Shown here piece by piece: positions 1 through 9,930 of a stretch of DNA of 54,529 bases. The stretch lies in assembly GCA_049724395.1 (NCBI GenBank), contig JAUGWO010000199.1:1-54529 (forward strand), read 5' to 3'. Source of the stretch: Spongospora subterranea f. sp. subterranea. Taxonomy: Eukaryota; Endomyxa: Phytomyxea; Phytomyxea; Plasmodiophorida. Numbering within the stretch: the first letter of the stretch is position 1; each line of letters begins with the position of its first letter. The position numbers were made by a program, and so were the translations under genes. The notes under the pieces were generated by a model. The model was not told where the DNA came from and did no database searches. It saw only the letters and a list, made by a program, of their open reading frames with translations.

Positions 1-2176
1 TCAGCGCCCATTTTCGAATCCATTCATCTGTATTTTGGCCACAGTGATGAACAAAGCACCCCCAGATGGGTTTCGGAGACAGGTTATAATACTGTTGGAG
101 AACCTTTTGAGCCTCGGGACCACTTGACTCGAACTTCTCGTTGAATTCAAAACACAGATTTGAGTTTTTCTTCTGCGGTTTTTGACATTGGAGATCCAAC
201 AACAAGAGCATTGAGTTCCAATAAACCGGAAGTCTTTGTCTCTGAAAGCACAAATTAATCTTTTCTTCAAAAGGGAGAACGAAAACCTGTTGTCAGGGTG
301 TCTGACGATTTGGGTATTCTGGTACCCGCATGCGTTATGATTTAATCCAGGACCGGGGCAGCATTTTACTTTAAATTCCGGTGGTTGAAACGCGTTCCCC
401 AACGTGTCTGGAACAGGTCCATGTCTTTGCCACAACATTTCACAAGACATTGAAGGACGGGGATACAGGTGCGCCGAAGATAAAAAATCACCTTATGACT
501 AATACTGCTGAGCGATCTTCTGCAAGAGACCAGTTTCAAAACAAAATTCGAAATTAGGATCAGTTTTTTCAGGGTGCTGGTTGCCTTGGCAATTAGCCTA
601 TTATCAGGAACATCGATGTTGTTTTGTTGACCTCAACGGTATCCCGCCCCGACTTTCCGTCCAACAGTAGTTTCATCATGACGTTCCGTCATGGCGACAC
701 TGTTGTGAAACTCGACCTGTTCTGGATTCGTCTCCTTTCCCTAAACAGACGATACCGTTTGTGATCATCAAATCCAGACAGAGCGGGAACCAGAGTTCTG
801 ACCAGAAACACACAGAGGCTATCATAGTCTTTGACCTCATCCAGGTCCCAGTTTAGGACCCGACAGAAGCATTCTCAATCCCGCCAAGTACTTGACATTA
901 CGAAACTTGAACCATTTTGTGAGTCCGCTCCGGAAATCCATCCTAGTACGCCATAATCAGATATTGGTGATCACGATTTTCGGCAATCCCTTACTGGCAC
1001 GAATTTCTCACGAACGTCAACAGGCTGGTTTTGTGAATTAATCGTATTTTCGATGCGGCAATCGAAAGTTTTGCCCTCTACGCTTTCAATTGACTGTTGA
1101 CCATCAATACTGATACGGGATTCATCACGGTTTGAACTCGTGCTCGGGGTCCAATCCTAACACAAACTTAGCAAAGCCAAACACAATTTGGAAATGGACT
1201 GAACGGCTAAGTGTCTGGAAGAACTGTCACCAAACTGATGGGCGTTTCTGTTATCGGGCACGAAATTCTCGGGAAAGTCCTTTGACGGCAACATTTCCGA
1301 ATCAATAGGAATCCGATTTAGATCGATAAGGTAATGAAGGTTCTCGCCCTCTTGTCTCAACTGTTGAGAATCCATACTGATATGGGACGCGTCAATTTTC
1401 AAACCCGGACCCGAGTCCCATTCCTAAAAAGCCCTCAACAAGCCAAATCTCTATATGAAGATGAACCAAACGACCACATTCGTCGAAGAACTTTCATTAA
1501 ACTGGTCGACGTTTCTGTTATCGGGCACGAGAATCTCGGGAAAGTCTTTTGATGGCAACATTTCCGAATCAATAGGAATTCGATTTAGATCGATAAGGTA
1601 ATGAAGGTTCTCGCCCTCTTGTCTCAACTGTTGAGAATCCATACCAATATGGGACGCGTCAATTTTCGAACCCGGGCCCGAGTGCCATTCCTAAAAACGC
1701 ACTTAACAAGCCGAATTTCTATATGAAGATGAACTGAACGACAACATTCATCGAAGAACTTTCACCAAACTGGTGGACACGTTTGATATTGGAACAATGA
1801 AACGCCAACAAGGAATTGCTTTGCAGCAAATTTGACTTCAATGGCGAATATTCCAATCTTGATGAGTATGACCCTTGGGTCTTGCTATGGCGCATTGCCA
1901 ACTCCAGCGACTGCGACATGGTGTCCTGCAAGGACCAATGCTCTCAGGATTTGGCAATTCTTGGGAGCGATATTCCGCCATCCATACCGAGAATGTCGAG
2001 GAGGCGATTGTTGTGGCGGCATTGACCTGACCGAAGCTAAAAAGCGGTTCGCCCCGACCATGATCAGGTTCGGTTGTCACAGATCGAGTCGGTCTGGTCG
2101 CCACCAGCAACAATATCAACAGGTTGAGGACACGCATTGGAGGAATGGATGGCGCAACAGTAGCGCGGTTCGCCAT
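1..2176 (-). CDS. secreted protein with tandem duplicated exons (novel)
   Basis: A spliced minus-strand gene. Five successive exons can be fixed from GT/AG signals and frame: 2176-1988, 1925-1740, 1690-1472, 1423-1205 and 1156-995. All junctions are phase 0 and the introns are 62, 49, 48 and 48 nt. Exon 1 (63 codons) holds a signal peptide; the hydrophobic core LNLLILLLVA follows a second Met at codon 14, which may be the true start (2137). Exons 3 and 4 are 73 codons each and nearly identical; exon 5 is a diverged relative (it shares the SRISIDGQQS-like core). They are hydrophilic with no recognised domain. Further 3', coding-like pieces at about 890-690 end near a dibasic RERRR site, and an open frame at 473-1 is Cys-rich, with CSCCW near its end and a stop at 1-3. 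How these last exons join is not resolved. No family is recognised with certainty; a processed growth-factor-like ligand is one possibility. Confidence 0.6.
1205..1739 (-). repeat. tandem exon-intron duplication
   Basis: Two direct units of about 267 bp, each one 73-codon exon plus a 48-49-nt intron, lie head to tail (exons 1690-1472 and 1423-1205). The reading KIDASHI-MDSQQLRQEG recurs in both. Only a handful of residues differ, which points to a recent duplication. A third, diverged unit begins at 1156. Because each exon is a multiple of three and phase 0, copy number can change without breaking the frame. Confidence 0.85.
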
Positions 2177-2389
2177 CGGGCAAGGATGAGTTCAGTGTCT
2201 GAGTCGGGAACATATCTATGTGTTATACACCAGGGTAAAGATTACCCGATTATCCTCTCCCACCTATTTAACATTCCTGTTGTGATTTAGTTCTGTATTT
2301 GATATGTCCGTTGTTCTACTACACGCTGCATCACGTTTTGGCTGATTATCGAAGCCAATGTCGTAGGAAAGAGGGACATTCGACCTGCC

Positions 2390-2985
2390 ATGTTCGCTTC
2401 AATCTGTTTATTAGAACAAATAATGGCGGATACAGTAGTTAAATCGTATCAGCTTGTTTTGTTTAAAGAACGCCCTTCAATATTGGCACTGGGAAGGGTT
2501 CCGATGGTGATTAACGCGGTTAATCCGTTTTATTCGCTACAGAAGTATCGCTTCACTCCCCCAGGTGCTGCACTAACGTTGGAGAAAACGACTCGTCGTC
2601 GTCTTGCAGGGCTCTGTCTCTACTGCGGCGAACCGGGACACACGGTTTCAGCTGGTAGTTTACCACGATGATCCAGCAACGCTCCAATAAATAAAACACC
2701 TCTGGCAAGGTCATTCCTATCTCTCGATCACTAATCAGTCCACATCTACTGCTGTGTTCAATAACACGATATCATCAATGTTCTGTGTGCCATTTTGTGT
2801 CACCTACTCACATTCCGTTCCCAAAATCGGAAGTTTCGCCCATGCAAACCTAATTCCATTAGAATCACTCAGTGAACCAATCCAACTCTCCGTTATCAAT
2901 GGGCGACGCCTTCGGCCAGTTGTCAACTTCAGGTTGCGGTGTACAAGGTTTGAGGCATAAATCCAGAAATTATTTTGAAAGAGAA
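2390..2985 (+). mobile_element. gypsy-like LTR retrotransposon fossil (gag end and protease start)
   Basis: The plus strand reads a nucleocapsid zinc-knuckle-like region (LCLYCGEPGH) near 2600-2650. A stretch at about 2840-2950 (IPLESLSEPIQLSVINGR) resembles the start of the gypsy protease region. No LTRs were seen. It is a short, old, broken fragment with several breaks. Confidence 0.55.
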
Positions 2986-3440
2986 AGTTATTGGGTATCT
3001 CCGACATTACTCAAGCATCCTGAATCATTTTAACTGATGCAATGGACGACGCATAGTCATCAGATTGCAGGTGTTGATCAAGATGGACAAATCCCATATT
3101 GATGAGGAACTAACTTCGAATTTCCGTGTGTATCCGGCTCTTCAAGGAGAAACCATTTTGTTAATTCAGATATTGTCGACAGCTATTCCGCACAGAATTT
3201 GATCCCAAGTCCTAAAACTTTAAAATCGGACCGATTAACAAAATGGACAAGATTATGAAACGAAAGATTCGAGCAGCGAGAGACATAATAAAGAGTTCTT
3301 TGAATCAATACGTTTATATATCATGATAACGTAAGCAACACAGTAGTATTACTGCGTGGCCAACCGTGGGTGTGCCATGTTTACCGTATCAATTAAATAC
3401 TATGTATTCACATAATTAACGAATGCACATACGTACAGTA
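2986..3440. other. no gene seen
   Basis: AT-rich sequence with no convincing reading frame or repeat. It may be the decayed continuation of the gypsy fossil upstream. Confidence 0.4.
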
Positions 3441-3724
3441 AATTTTTTTGATAAGCATTCTCATGATAAGGCCCGAACCCCGAAAAAAGGGTTTAAGACC
3501 CCAAAGGCCGATTTTTGACGAGAAAAACAGGGTCTTATCACAAAAACTGACCAAAACGCGGGATAGGGGTCTTATCACAAAAACTGATTAAATTTGTGCT
3601 GGGAGCTCTTGAACCAACGTCAGTCGTCAATCAGAAGTCTATTACGAGTAATTAAATCTCCGGACTCCGAAATCCAGTCGTCCCTCAAAACCCAACAACA
3701 GTTGAATATTGGTCATACCTTTCG

Positions 3725-3901
3725 ATGTCAGGATCCATTGTAGCTGCAATCCGGGATTTGGCAGATTTGCATGCCAACGGACTCATCACTGCTGAAGAGT
3801 TCCAAACTCTCAAGACAATCTTGATTGAGAAGCTGTCTGCAGCAATGCTACCTAGCAATGCTGCAAATTTATCGGCAGAACTGTCTCGTCAGGTTAAATA
3901 A
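3725..3901 (+). CDS. N-terminal segment of pogo-type transposase (SHOCT-like)
   Basis: A 58-residue open frame from ATG, MSGSIVAAIRDLADLHANG then LITAEEFQTLKTILIEKLS. The pattern (helix, Leu-x-x-Gly-x-Ile-Thr-x-x-Glu-Phe, Lys-rich helix) resembles the short SHOCT oligomerisation motif. It ends with a possible donor (CAG|GTTAAA) just before the in-frame stop, so it may be a first exon spliced into the segment from about 3987. The phase of that join does not close neatly, so splicing is uncertain. Its position directly upstream of the transposase pieces suggests it is the protein's N-terminus. The alternative is an unrelated short frame. Confidence 0.45.
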   Translation: MSGSIVAAIRDLADLHANGLITAEEFQTLKTILIEKLSAAMLPSNAANLSAELSRQVK

Positions 3902-3977
3902 TTCTTGGTCATCGGCAATCCGGGTACCCATTTGACTTACATTTTAGTGCATCATGATGTAATTTCACACAATTACA

Positions 3978-4290
3978 GCAAAGCGGAAGCTGAAAGTTCA
4001 CCAGCAGTACCTTCAGGTGCGCACAGTATATTTTCGTCAGGCAAAATGAGTAACATTCCTTTTCTCAAAGGTTGCAGTAAACCTCGTAAGCCTCTTCTGC
4101 AGCAGACAAGTTTGCACGCCTTCTTTGGCCCATCAATTTTGACAGCGAAAGCCAGTGGCCAACAGTTTGTCTCTAAAAACTGCCCTCGTTTCGCTCGAGA
4201 TAGACATCAGTGTAATGACTGCAACAAATCCTTTCAAACGGCTCAAGCGCTGATTGCATATCGAAAAACGGACTCTATAATGCAAGGTTG
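3978..4290 (+). CDS. transposase segment with PCNA-box-like motif and C2H2 finger
   Basis: This open frame contains QTSLHAFF at 4103-4126, an exact match to the PCNA-interacting consensus Q-x-x-hydrophobic-x-x-aromatic-aromatic, preceded by Lys/Arg (KPRKPLLQ). About 25 residues later is a C2H2-type finger, HQCNDCNKSFQTAQALIAY. The Cys pair and the KSF/QAL core are intact, but the first expected His reads Tyr and the second is not clear, so the finger looks decayed. It sits between the SHOCT-like piece and the DNA-binding and DDE pieces on the same strand, so I read it as part of the pogo-type transposase. A PCNA box has been described for the Drosophila pogo transposase; the link here is by analogy. 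Confidence 0.5.
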
Positions 4291-4425
4291 AGGAATTTTT
4301 GATAATGATGATTATCCCTTGTCAACGAACATGTTTTGGAATTTGTTAGATTATGAAGGTGAGGTCCCGATTAGGAAAAACGTCAGCAGAGGTCAAGAAC
4401 GAGCCGCCGTCGGTACAGTTACGGG

Positions 4426-6404
4426 ATGAAGTCTGAAATTTTAGAGAATATAGAGATTCTCCAAAAAGAGATGTCTTCACGCGCTGAGGCAGTACGCAGC
4501 GTGAGTAATTCATCAGGGATTTCCAGTGATGTTTTGACGAAGTGGGTCAAGTCTGCTTCTGAAATCATAAACATTGCGAGCTGCTCCTCTAATTCACGTA
4601 AACGAGGGCTATTCAAATCGTCCTTGGCTCATTCATCTCAGAAGGTTAGAGGAAGAGTTGGGACGCGAGGTGCGACAACGTCGTCTTAATGGCTTAAAAG
4701 CCAATAAAACCTGGGTCATATCCCGTGCTCGCCAACTGAGGAAAATACGTACTCTGATTCCCGATCAACATGTTGATCATATTCAGCTTTTTCGTTCCTG
4801 GTATTATTCTGGGTTTCTCCTCCGACAAGGGTTCTCGATCCGTCGATGGAGCAATCACAAGAAATTGGCAGCATCGCAAAGCAGTCCCGCGATTTTCAAG
4901 TTTCATCAGAATTTGTTTTCGCAATTTTCTCAGTCTCCGACCATTGACACCAAGTATGGGTTTTACAAGCCATCCTCGGTATTCAACTTTGACCAGGTGC
5001 TCGAGCACATAATGCAAGAACCAGCTATTAACTCATGTCTCCTAGGTCCCATTGCCTTTCATCTGTGAAGGTGATAAAAGAACTGTAGACAATAAGGGTG
5101 CTGAGCGTGTTTGGGTTCGGCAGCCACGTTCGGGTAATGAAAAACGGCAATGCACCTTGCATCTGACTCTTTGTGCGGATTCTCAAGCGCTGCAACCAAA
5201 GCCTATAATCATCTTTCGAGGTGCCGGGACCATGATTATGAATTCGAGCGAAACCAGTGATTGGGTGCTTTATCGCATTTTCAGATTAAAAGTGGAAATT
5301 CATGTGATTTATTGTTTTCTTTAGGATCCTCGCGTAAGTGTCCTGTTTCAGGCAAACGCGTGGGTAGACGGGCATACAGCAATCAATATCGCGTAATTAT
5401 ATCTACAAGACCCTGTTTTCCAACAGGATTGTGCAGAAAGCCGCCTATTTCTGTGTGATAACCTAGATGCACATCAAAACTCTGATTTCTGCAGTTCAAT
5501 GGATGAAGTTGGGCAAATTAATGTACTTCCCTCCAAACGTTACAGATATGATTCAACCAAGAATGTAAATTACTCATTGTAAACAGTAATATGACCTAGA
5601 TACTGTAGTCGATGCTGGAGCTGGACGGATGATGAAGTATCATGTCGCTCTTCAACTCGACAAAGAGCTTGAAAACCCCCGCTTTTCTATCCAAGTGGAC
5701 TGATGGGAAATTCAGCGCTAGAGAGCGTCGTATCCTAATTACGAAGTGGGCTGGGAACGCCTTTGACGAAATAATCAAGCTTGGTCGCGTTCATCGATAC
5801 TTCGAGAAAACAGGCTGCCTTTTAAGAATCGATGGCCAGCCTAATCGAATCAACATACAGGGTCTACCTGAATATCGGTTTGAGTTGGTAACTGTGCAAC
5901 CCAAATTCATGATCAAAAGTCTTTCATCAGAGGACGATGTGGCCTTGTGTCATCATAGTACCTTTTGGGTCAGTTGGTAGCTGTGTATCTCGGGCGCAGT
6001 TCCTAACAGGGTCTTGAATATCGGTTTGAACCGCAACCCAATTTATTATCAAGCTTTCATCAGAGGACGATGTGCCTGGTTCTGAGAGCAGGTTTACGGA
6101 TGATGAGTCAAATTTTTCTGAAGGATACGATTCGGATGTCGAGTTGGTTAACGGTAACTCGTTTCCTCTCACAGCGACCCCAGCTGAAGAAAAGAGTGTT
6201 ATTATCCTGAAACTCAACGAGGAGCCATGGCTACGTGGTATCATGTGTCCTGACCGGGCAACAGTACATGGACATGAGGTTCCACAAGATTGTATTGTGG
6301 TTCTGATCAAAGAGATTTTGGATCCACAGGAATTGCTGGGAACAGATAATTTTGGAGAACAAATTGGTATGGGTCCTATTCACACTTCAAAAAATCGCAA
6401 GTAA
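4426..6404 (+). pseudogene. pogo-type DDE transposase, DNA-binding and catalytic parts
   Basis: Pieces in order: a coiled/helical start (EMSSRAEAVRSVSNSSGI) at 4426-4600; a helix-turn-helix CENP-B-like region (LNGLKANKTWVISRARQL) at about 4690-4900; the catalytic start (PFICEGDKRTVDNKGAERVW, then EKRQCTLHLTLCAD) at 5050-5210; the middle (DPRVSVLFQANAW, then FLCDNLDAHQN) at 5325-5480; and the C-terminal DDE end (VDAGAGRMMKYHVALQLDKE, then ARERRILITKWAGNAF) at 5600-5800. An acidic tail follows (GSESRFTDDESNFSEGYDSD) at about 6070. These parts match the pogo/Jerky DDE_1 family in order. The pieces lie in different frames with stops between them, so the gene is inactive unless some gaps are introns. 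Length and order suggest a once full-length element. Confidence 0.65.
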
Positions 6405-6499
6405 AAATTCTCAAATAATTCCAAATGATAAGGCATTTTGGCATGGAATTGTTCTTGAATGATAAGGCCCCAAAACCCGAAATTGCCTTAAGACCCCAA

Positions 6500-6905
6500 A
6501 GCTTGGTTCCTGTCTTTCCCTGTTGGTGGCAGGCATGTCCGGGTGAGTGTTAGGCATGAGTTCGAAACCCCGTGAGTGATGGAATTTGGGAGACCCCCCA
6601 AGGTTGCATCAGAGCCCAATACGGAAAAGTAGAGTGAATGTTGAGCACGAAGGTCTGACCACGTGGCCTCTAATGAATGTGGGAGAGCGAGCTGTTTGCA
6701 GTAAATTCGGAAACTCTGGATAGGCAATGTAATCAGGTGGGGGCAGGTCCCATTCGGTGTGGTCGTTAGGACAGATTATGTTGCTGAATCCAGCTGATCT
6801 AATAGGTTCCTTCATTGGATACCCAAGCTACTTGTAGCGGCCAGGCGGAAGTAGGGAAAGCCTGGTAGTTCACAGGCTTACTCAACCCATAAGAACCCGC
6901 GATCC
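6500..6905 (+). repeat. tRNA-derived SINE-like repeat, copy 1
   Basis: The first ~220 bp match copy 2 (8498-8712) closely: CTTGGTTCCTGTCTTTCCC, GGCAGGCATGTCCGGGTGAG, then GAGTTCGAAACCCC at about 6558-6571, a good polymerase III B box. TGGTGGCAGG about 35 nt upstream could serve as an A box. The repeat sits inside the right part of the pogo-type element. The sequence from 6725 to 6905 is not shared with copy 2, so it may be a longer tail or other material. Confidence 0.55.
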
Positions 6906-6977
6906 TTTGTATACCATACCATAAGACCTCAAACCCCGATTCAAGGCCGTGGGGCCTTACCGAAAAAAATTATTGTA

Positions 6978-7483
6978 CAGTGAAACCTCCATATAAGGTA
7001 CAGCCCATAAAAGGTACAGTTCCATATATGGTACGTTTTTTTTTCAAAATAGCAAACCCCCGGATTTTCCATAATAAAACCTCTCTATAAAAAGTACAAA
7101 CTCTGTTAAGTACGCAAAGTACACCTTGGTTGGTCACGGAGTTACCTACGCTGTTCTATATATGGTCCATTTTTTTCTGTACACCACATTCGGATCGCCC
7201 AATAAATAGTGGAATATTGATGAACCGACGCCTGCATTAAGTCGAGCAGGGTAAGCACATTCGCGACAAAGCTTTCGAGCTTCGGATAATGCCAGCATCA
7301 AGCGGCTGTAGAACGGAGATGAGATTGGGTGGAAAAAAAACAGTCACGACACGTGGGCGCGACCCCGTGTGCGCAGCCCCTTGCGCGGCCGCGCATTCCG
7401 CATTAGGTACACACCACTCCATAAGGTACAAAATCAATCGATTTTGGAGCAAATTGGGTGTACCTTATATGGAGGTTTCACTG
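6978..7483 (-). mobile_element. Tigger/pogo-like deletion derivative with TIRs
   Basis: Perfect ~24-bp terminal inverted repeats (CAGTGAAACCTCCATATAAG...) lie at 6978-7001 and 7460-7483. They are flanked by TA on both sides (6976-6977 and 7484-7485), the usual target duplication of this superfamily. Inside, the minus strand reads FFPPNLISVLQPLDAGII and RSSKAL at about 7270-7350, the conserved third-Asp region of Tigger transposases (LPPNTTSLLQPLDQGVI-like). Only this part of the transposase remains in 506 bp, so the element is an internally deleted, non-autonomous copy. Confidence 0.8.
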
Positions 7484-7485
7484 TA

Positions 7486-8100
7486 TTCCCTGCACAAGGC
7501 AATAACCTGCGTGATCGCCAGTAAGACGGCAGGACCATGACTGAAGCAAAGGCCGCGTCACTGGAAGAGATGCGTCACGGACTGCGGAACCTGCGAGAGA
7601 GGTCTGCCGGAAGAAAGGAAGAATACAGAATTGATTGATTCACCGAAATGATAGAAGTTTGAACTCAGCTCACACAGCAAGTTGTCACACCTTAAGGCGA
7701 TATTTTCTTCTGCCGTTTGATTCATGTTAAGTCATTGATAAGCATGACTCAACTATGTGCTTAAACACATAATCAGTGATCAATTGCCTGCATCTTCTAG
7801 CAATATACAGGCAATCAACAATCGTTGAATAGTACATGTATAGATCGTGTTGTCATCGGATTCTGGCATAAAGTGGATTGGTTTTGGCCTCGCCGCTTCA
7901 ATTATATCAATGATGATCGTGTTGCGTTTAAATATGCAGAACTCCTCGTTTGAAAATCCATTTATTGCTGTTCAGCTGTGCAGCTCCGCGCGTACTCCCA
8001 CAAAATCCTCCGTTGAAATCCAGACGCACAAATACCGCCTCTCTGCAGCAGATTTTTAATCATAGTGGGTACTTCTGCTAAGGGCGTGGCAAACCTCGCG
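7486..8100. other. no gene recognised
   Basis: No coding feature could be supported. The only structure seen is a ~35-nt stretch at 7918-7953 (GCGTTTAAATATGCAGAAC) that recurs inverted at 8296-8330. Confidence 0.4.
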
Positions 8101-8107
8101 TATTGAA

Positions 8108-8299
8108 TCAATTGTTGTCTCGGGCCCGTCCACCTCGACGAACGCGTTGATCCGGAACAGCTACAGCTGGTGCAACCGCTGGCTTTATGACTGCAGGGAC
8201 CGCAGCTACTACTTGAGGTGCGGCAATCACTGGCTTTATGACTACGGGGACCGGAGCTACTACTTGAGGTGCAGCAATCACTGGCTTTATGACAGCCAA
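8108..8299 (-). CDS. Val-Ile-Lys-Pro repeat peptide, possible exon
   Basis: The minus strand encodes a low-complexity repeat: VIKPVIAAPQVVAPVP, then VIKPVIAAPQVVAAVP, then VIKPAVAPAVAVP, followed by a basic end (RVRRGGRARD). The period is about 16-17 residues and 50 bp. Such Ala/Val/Pro-rich repeats are typical of secreted structural or cuticle-like proteins. No start, signal peptide or splice partners were found, so it could be an exon remnant or a chance minisatellite. It lies between the inverted ~35-nt copies noted at 7918 and 8296. Confidence 0.35.
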   Translation of the reverse strand: MAVIKPVIAAPQVVAPVPVVIKPVIAAPQVVAAVPAVIKPAVAPAVAVPDQRVRRGGRARDNN

Positions 8300-8497
8300 A
8301 CGAGGAGCCCTGCATATTTAAACGCAAACGAATAGCTGTACTGTCTGAACCCGTGGCGTGAGATCAGTTGCCACCCCCCACACCTTTTTTTAAACAAAAA
8401 TTGGCCTCCAAAAAGGTACTGTAACATTTTTTTTATTTTTTCTTGTTCCTTTAGAAAGATCCTGGCCGACCATTGTTCCCTCAAACTAGGTAACATG

Positions 8498-8712
8498 GAG
8501 CTTGGTTCCTGTCTGTCCCTGCTGGTGGCAGGCATGTCCGGGTGAGTGTTAGGCATGAGTTCGAAACCCCGTGAGTGATGGAATTTTGGGAGACCCCCCA
8601 AGGTTGCATCCAATACGGAAAAGTAGAGTAAATGTTGAGCACGAAACTCTGACCACGTGGCCTCTAATGAATGTGGGAGAGCGGCTGCTTGCAGTAAACT
8701 CGGAAACTGCTT
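8498..8712 (+). repeat. tRNA-derived SINE-like repeat, copy 2
   Basis: This copy has the same order of blocks as copy 1, including the B-box-like GAGTTCGAAACCCC and the phrase GACCACGTGGCCTCTAATGA. It differs by small indels and substitutions, so both copies derive from one family. Similarity stops near GGAAACTGCTTCC. Confidence 0.6.
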
Positions 8713-8880
8713 CCACCCTGATTGCCACATTTATCAGTCACGATTTCGACTGTGAAGACAGTAAATGTCAAATACGATTGGGATCTGACTGCACTAAAGA
8801 TTGGGGTTTCTCCCAGATTTTTTCTGTGTTAACTGCTGAAGGGAATTTTTACAGAGAAAATCAATAACATTGATCCTGTG
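8713..8880. other. unassigned spacer
   Basis: Short stretch between SINE copy 2 and the gag fossil with nothing recognised. Confidence 0.3.
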
Positions 8881-9930
8881 AAGTTTTTGTCAGGTTCGTG
8901 TCATGTTGACATACAGTAATGGAGACATACTCGCCATGTTCAGCAGCAATGTGTAGTAGGTAGCATCCTTAGTGAAATGGTTGCCTTATATGAGCCATCG
9001 TCCAGTTTGAACGGTAGACTTACCCGATTCTCTAATAGGACCCGATTATTGTCGCAGTAATCTGACGTAGCTATCAGGCGTTTGGTTTGCGCCGGGCGGT
9101 TGTTCAGTTTCTCGAACGCAGCTTTGCGTTCGGCAGGAGTACAATCTGTACAGACTTGTAGCCAATGGTCCCCTCCACAGATCAGACACCCTCAATCATA
9201 TCGTTCCATGGTAGCGGCTGGAATAACCGTACTAATGTCACAATTGTTTGTCGCCGGGGCTGATGGCTGCTGTATCGGGCGCTGTTGGTTAGAATTCTTG
9301 GCATTTTCCATGAGACGGCATTCGTTGTTCAGATAATTTGCTGGTGTAATTACCAGTATCTTTATGGCGAGGCTTCTCAGTAAGCAGATATACCTCGTGC
9401 TGTTGTTTGGCTTTCCTCGAAACATTTTGCCTCATCGGCTTCTGCTTTCTGCTCATCTCCGAACTTGATCGCGTGTTCGATCATGTCGTGTAGAGTCGCC
9501 GGTCGAACTCCCGCTCGCAGGTATTTTATCTTTCGCTTTATCCCTTTGTGTTCGTTAAAGATTTGTTGAAGACTGTTGTTTTCAATAAAATCATCGAAGT
9601 TGGCGAAATATGCCAGAACTCGCTCGGCAGGGTTCTTTAGGGTCTGACTTATTACGATTTGTTTCTTGATCGTTTCGTCAATGTCTTGGGGACATAGCTT
9701 GTTAGTCTGCTTCTGGAGATCTTTGAGATAGTCGTCCAGATCTGCATTGGTTATCTCATTGTTGGGCTTCTTAAGTACGTACTTTGCAATGGCTTTAAGC
9801 TTGCTGAGATCGAAGCAGCTTTTAGTGATACAGCATTTACGTCGTCCCCGTGATTCCTTTCTTTCCTTTATCAGCGAAAGATAGACTTCCCGTTCTCGGC
9901 CGGAATACAGCAATCGATTTGGAATCAAAC
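8880..9930 (-). mobile_element. LTR retrotransposon gag fossil
   Basis: The minus strand reads a capsid-like helical region (LAYFANFDDFIENNSLQQIF, then GIKRKIKYLRAGVRPATLHD) from about 9930 to 9380. A Gln/Pro-rich linker follows, then a nucleocapsid knuckle-like motif (CLICGGDHWLQVC) near 9190-9150. The family is probably gypsy-type. It is broken; no flanking LTRs were recognised. The ~700 bp upstream (9930-10680) could include its leader. Confidence 0.55.

Larger units (their letters stand above)
3442..6975 (+). mobile_element. pogo-type DNA transposon, decayed, with SINE insertion
   Basis: The ends are suggested by related sequence at both sides. The left reads ATAAGGCCC..AACCCCG..AAGACCCCAAAG from about 3465. 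A direct copy sits at about 6445-6495. An inverted copy (CCCCGATT..GGGGCCTTACC, then a run of A) is at about 6930-6965. Between them the plus strand carries transposase coding pieces spread over several frames (listed separately). A SINE-like repeat interrupts the right end at about 6500-6900. The exact ends and target duplication could not be fixed. Confidence 0.6.

Noticed and set aside
2390-2671. Open frame with a zinc-knuckle-like motif as a host RNA-binding gene
   Set aside because: The following sequence resembles a gypsy protease region, so it is better read as an LTR-element fossil.
8287-8730. Long minus-strand open frame across SINE copy 2
   Set aside because: It is the antisense of the SINE-like repeat plus the Val-Ile-Lys-Pro region; a similar frame appears opposite copy 1.
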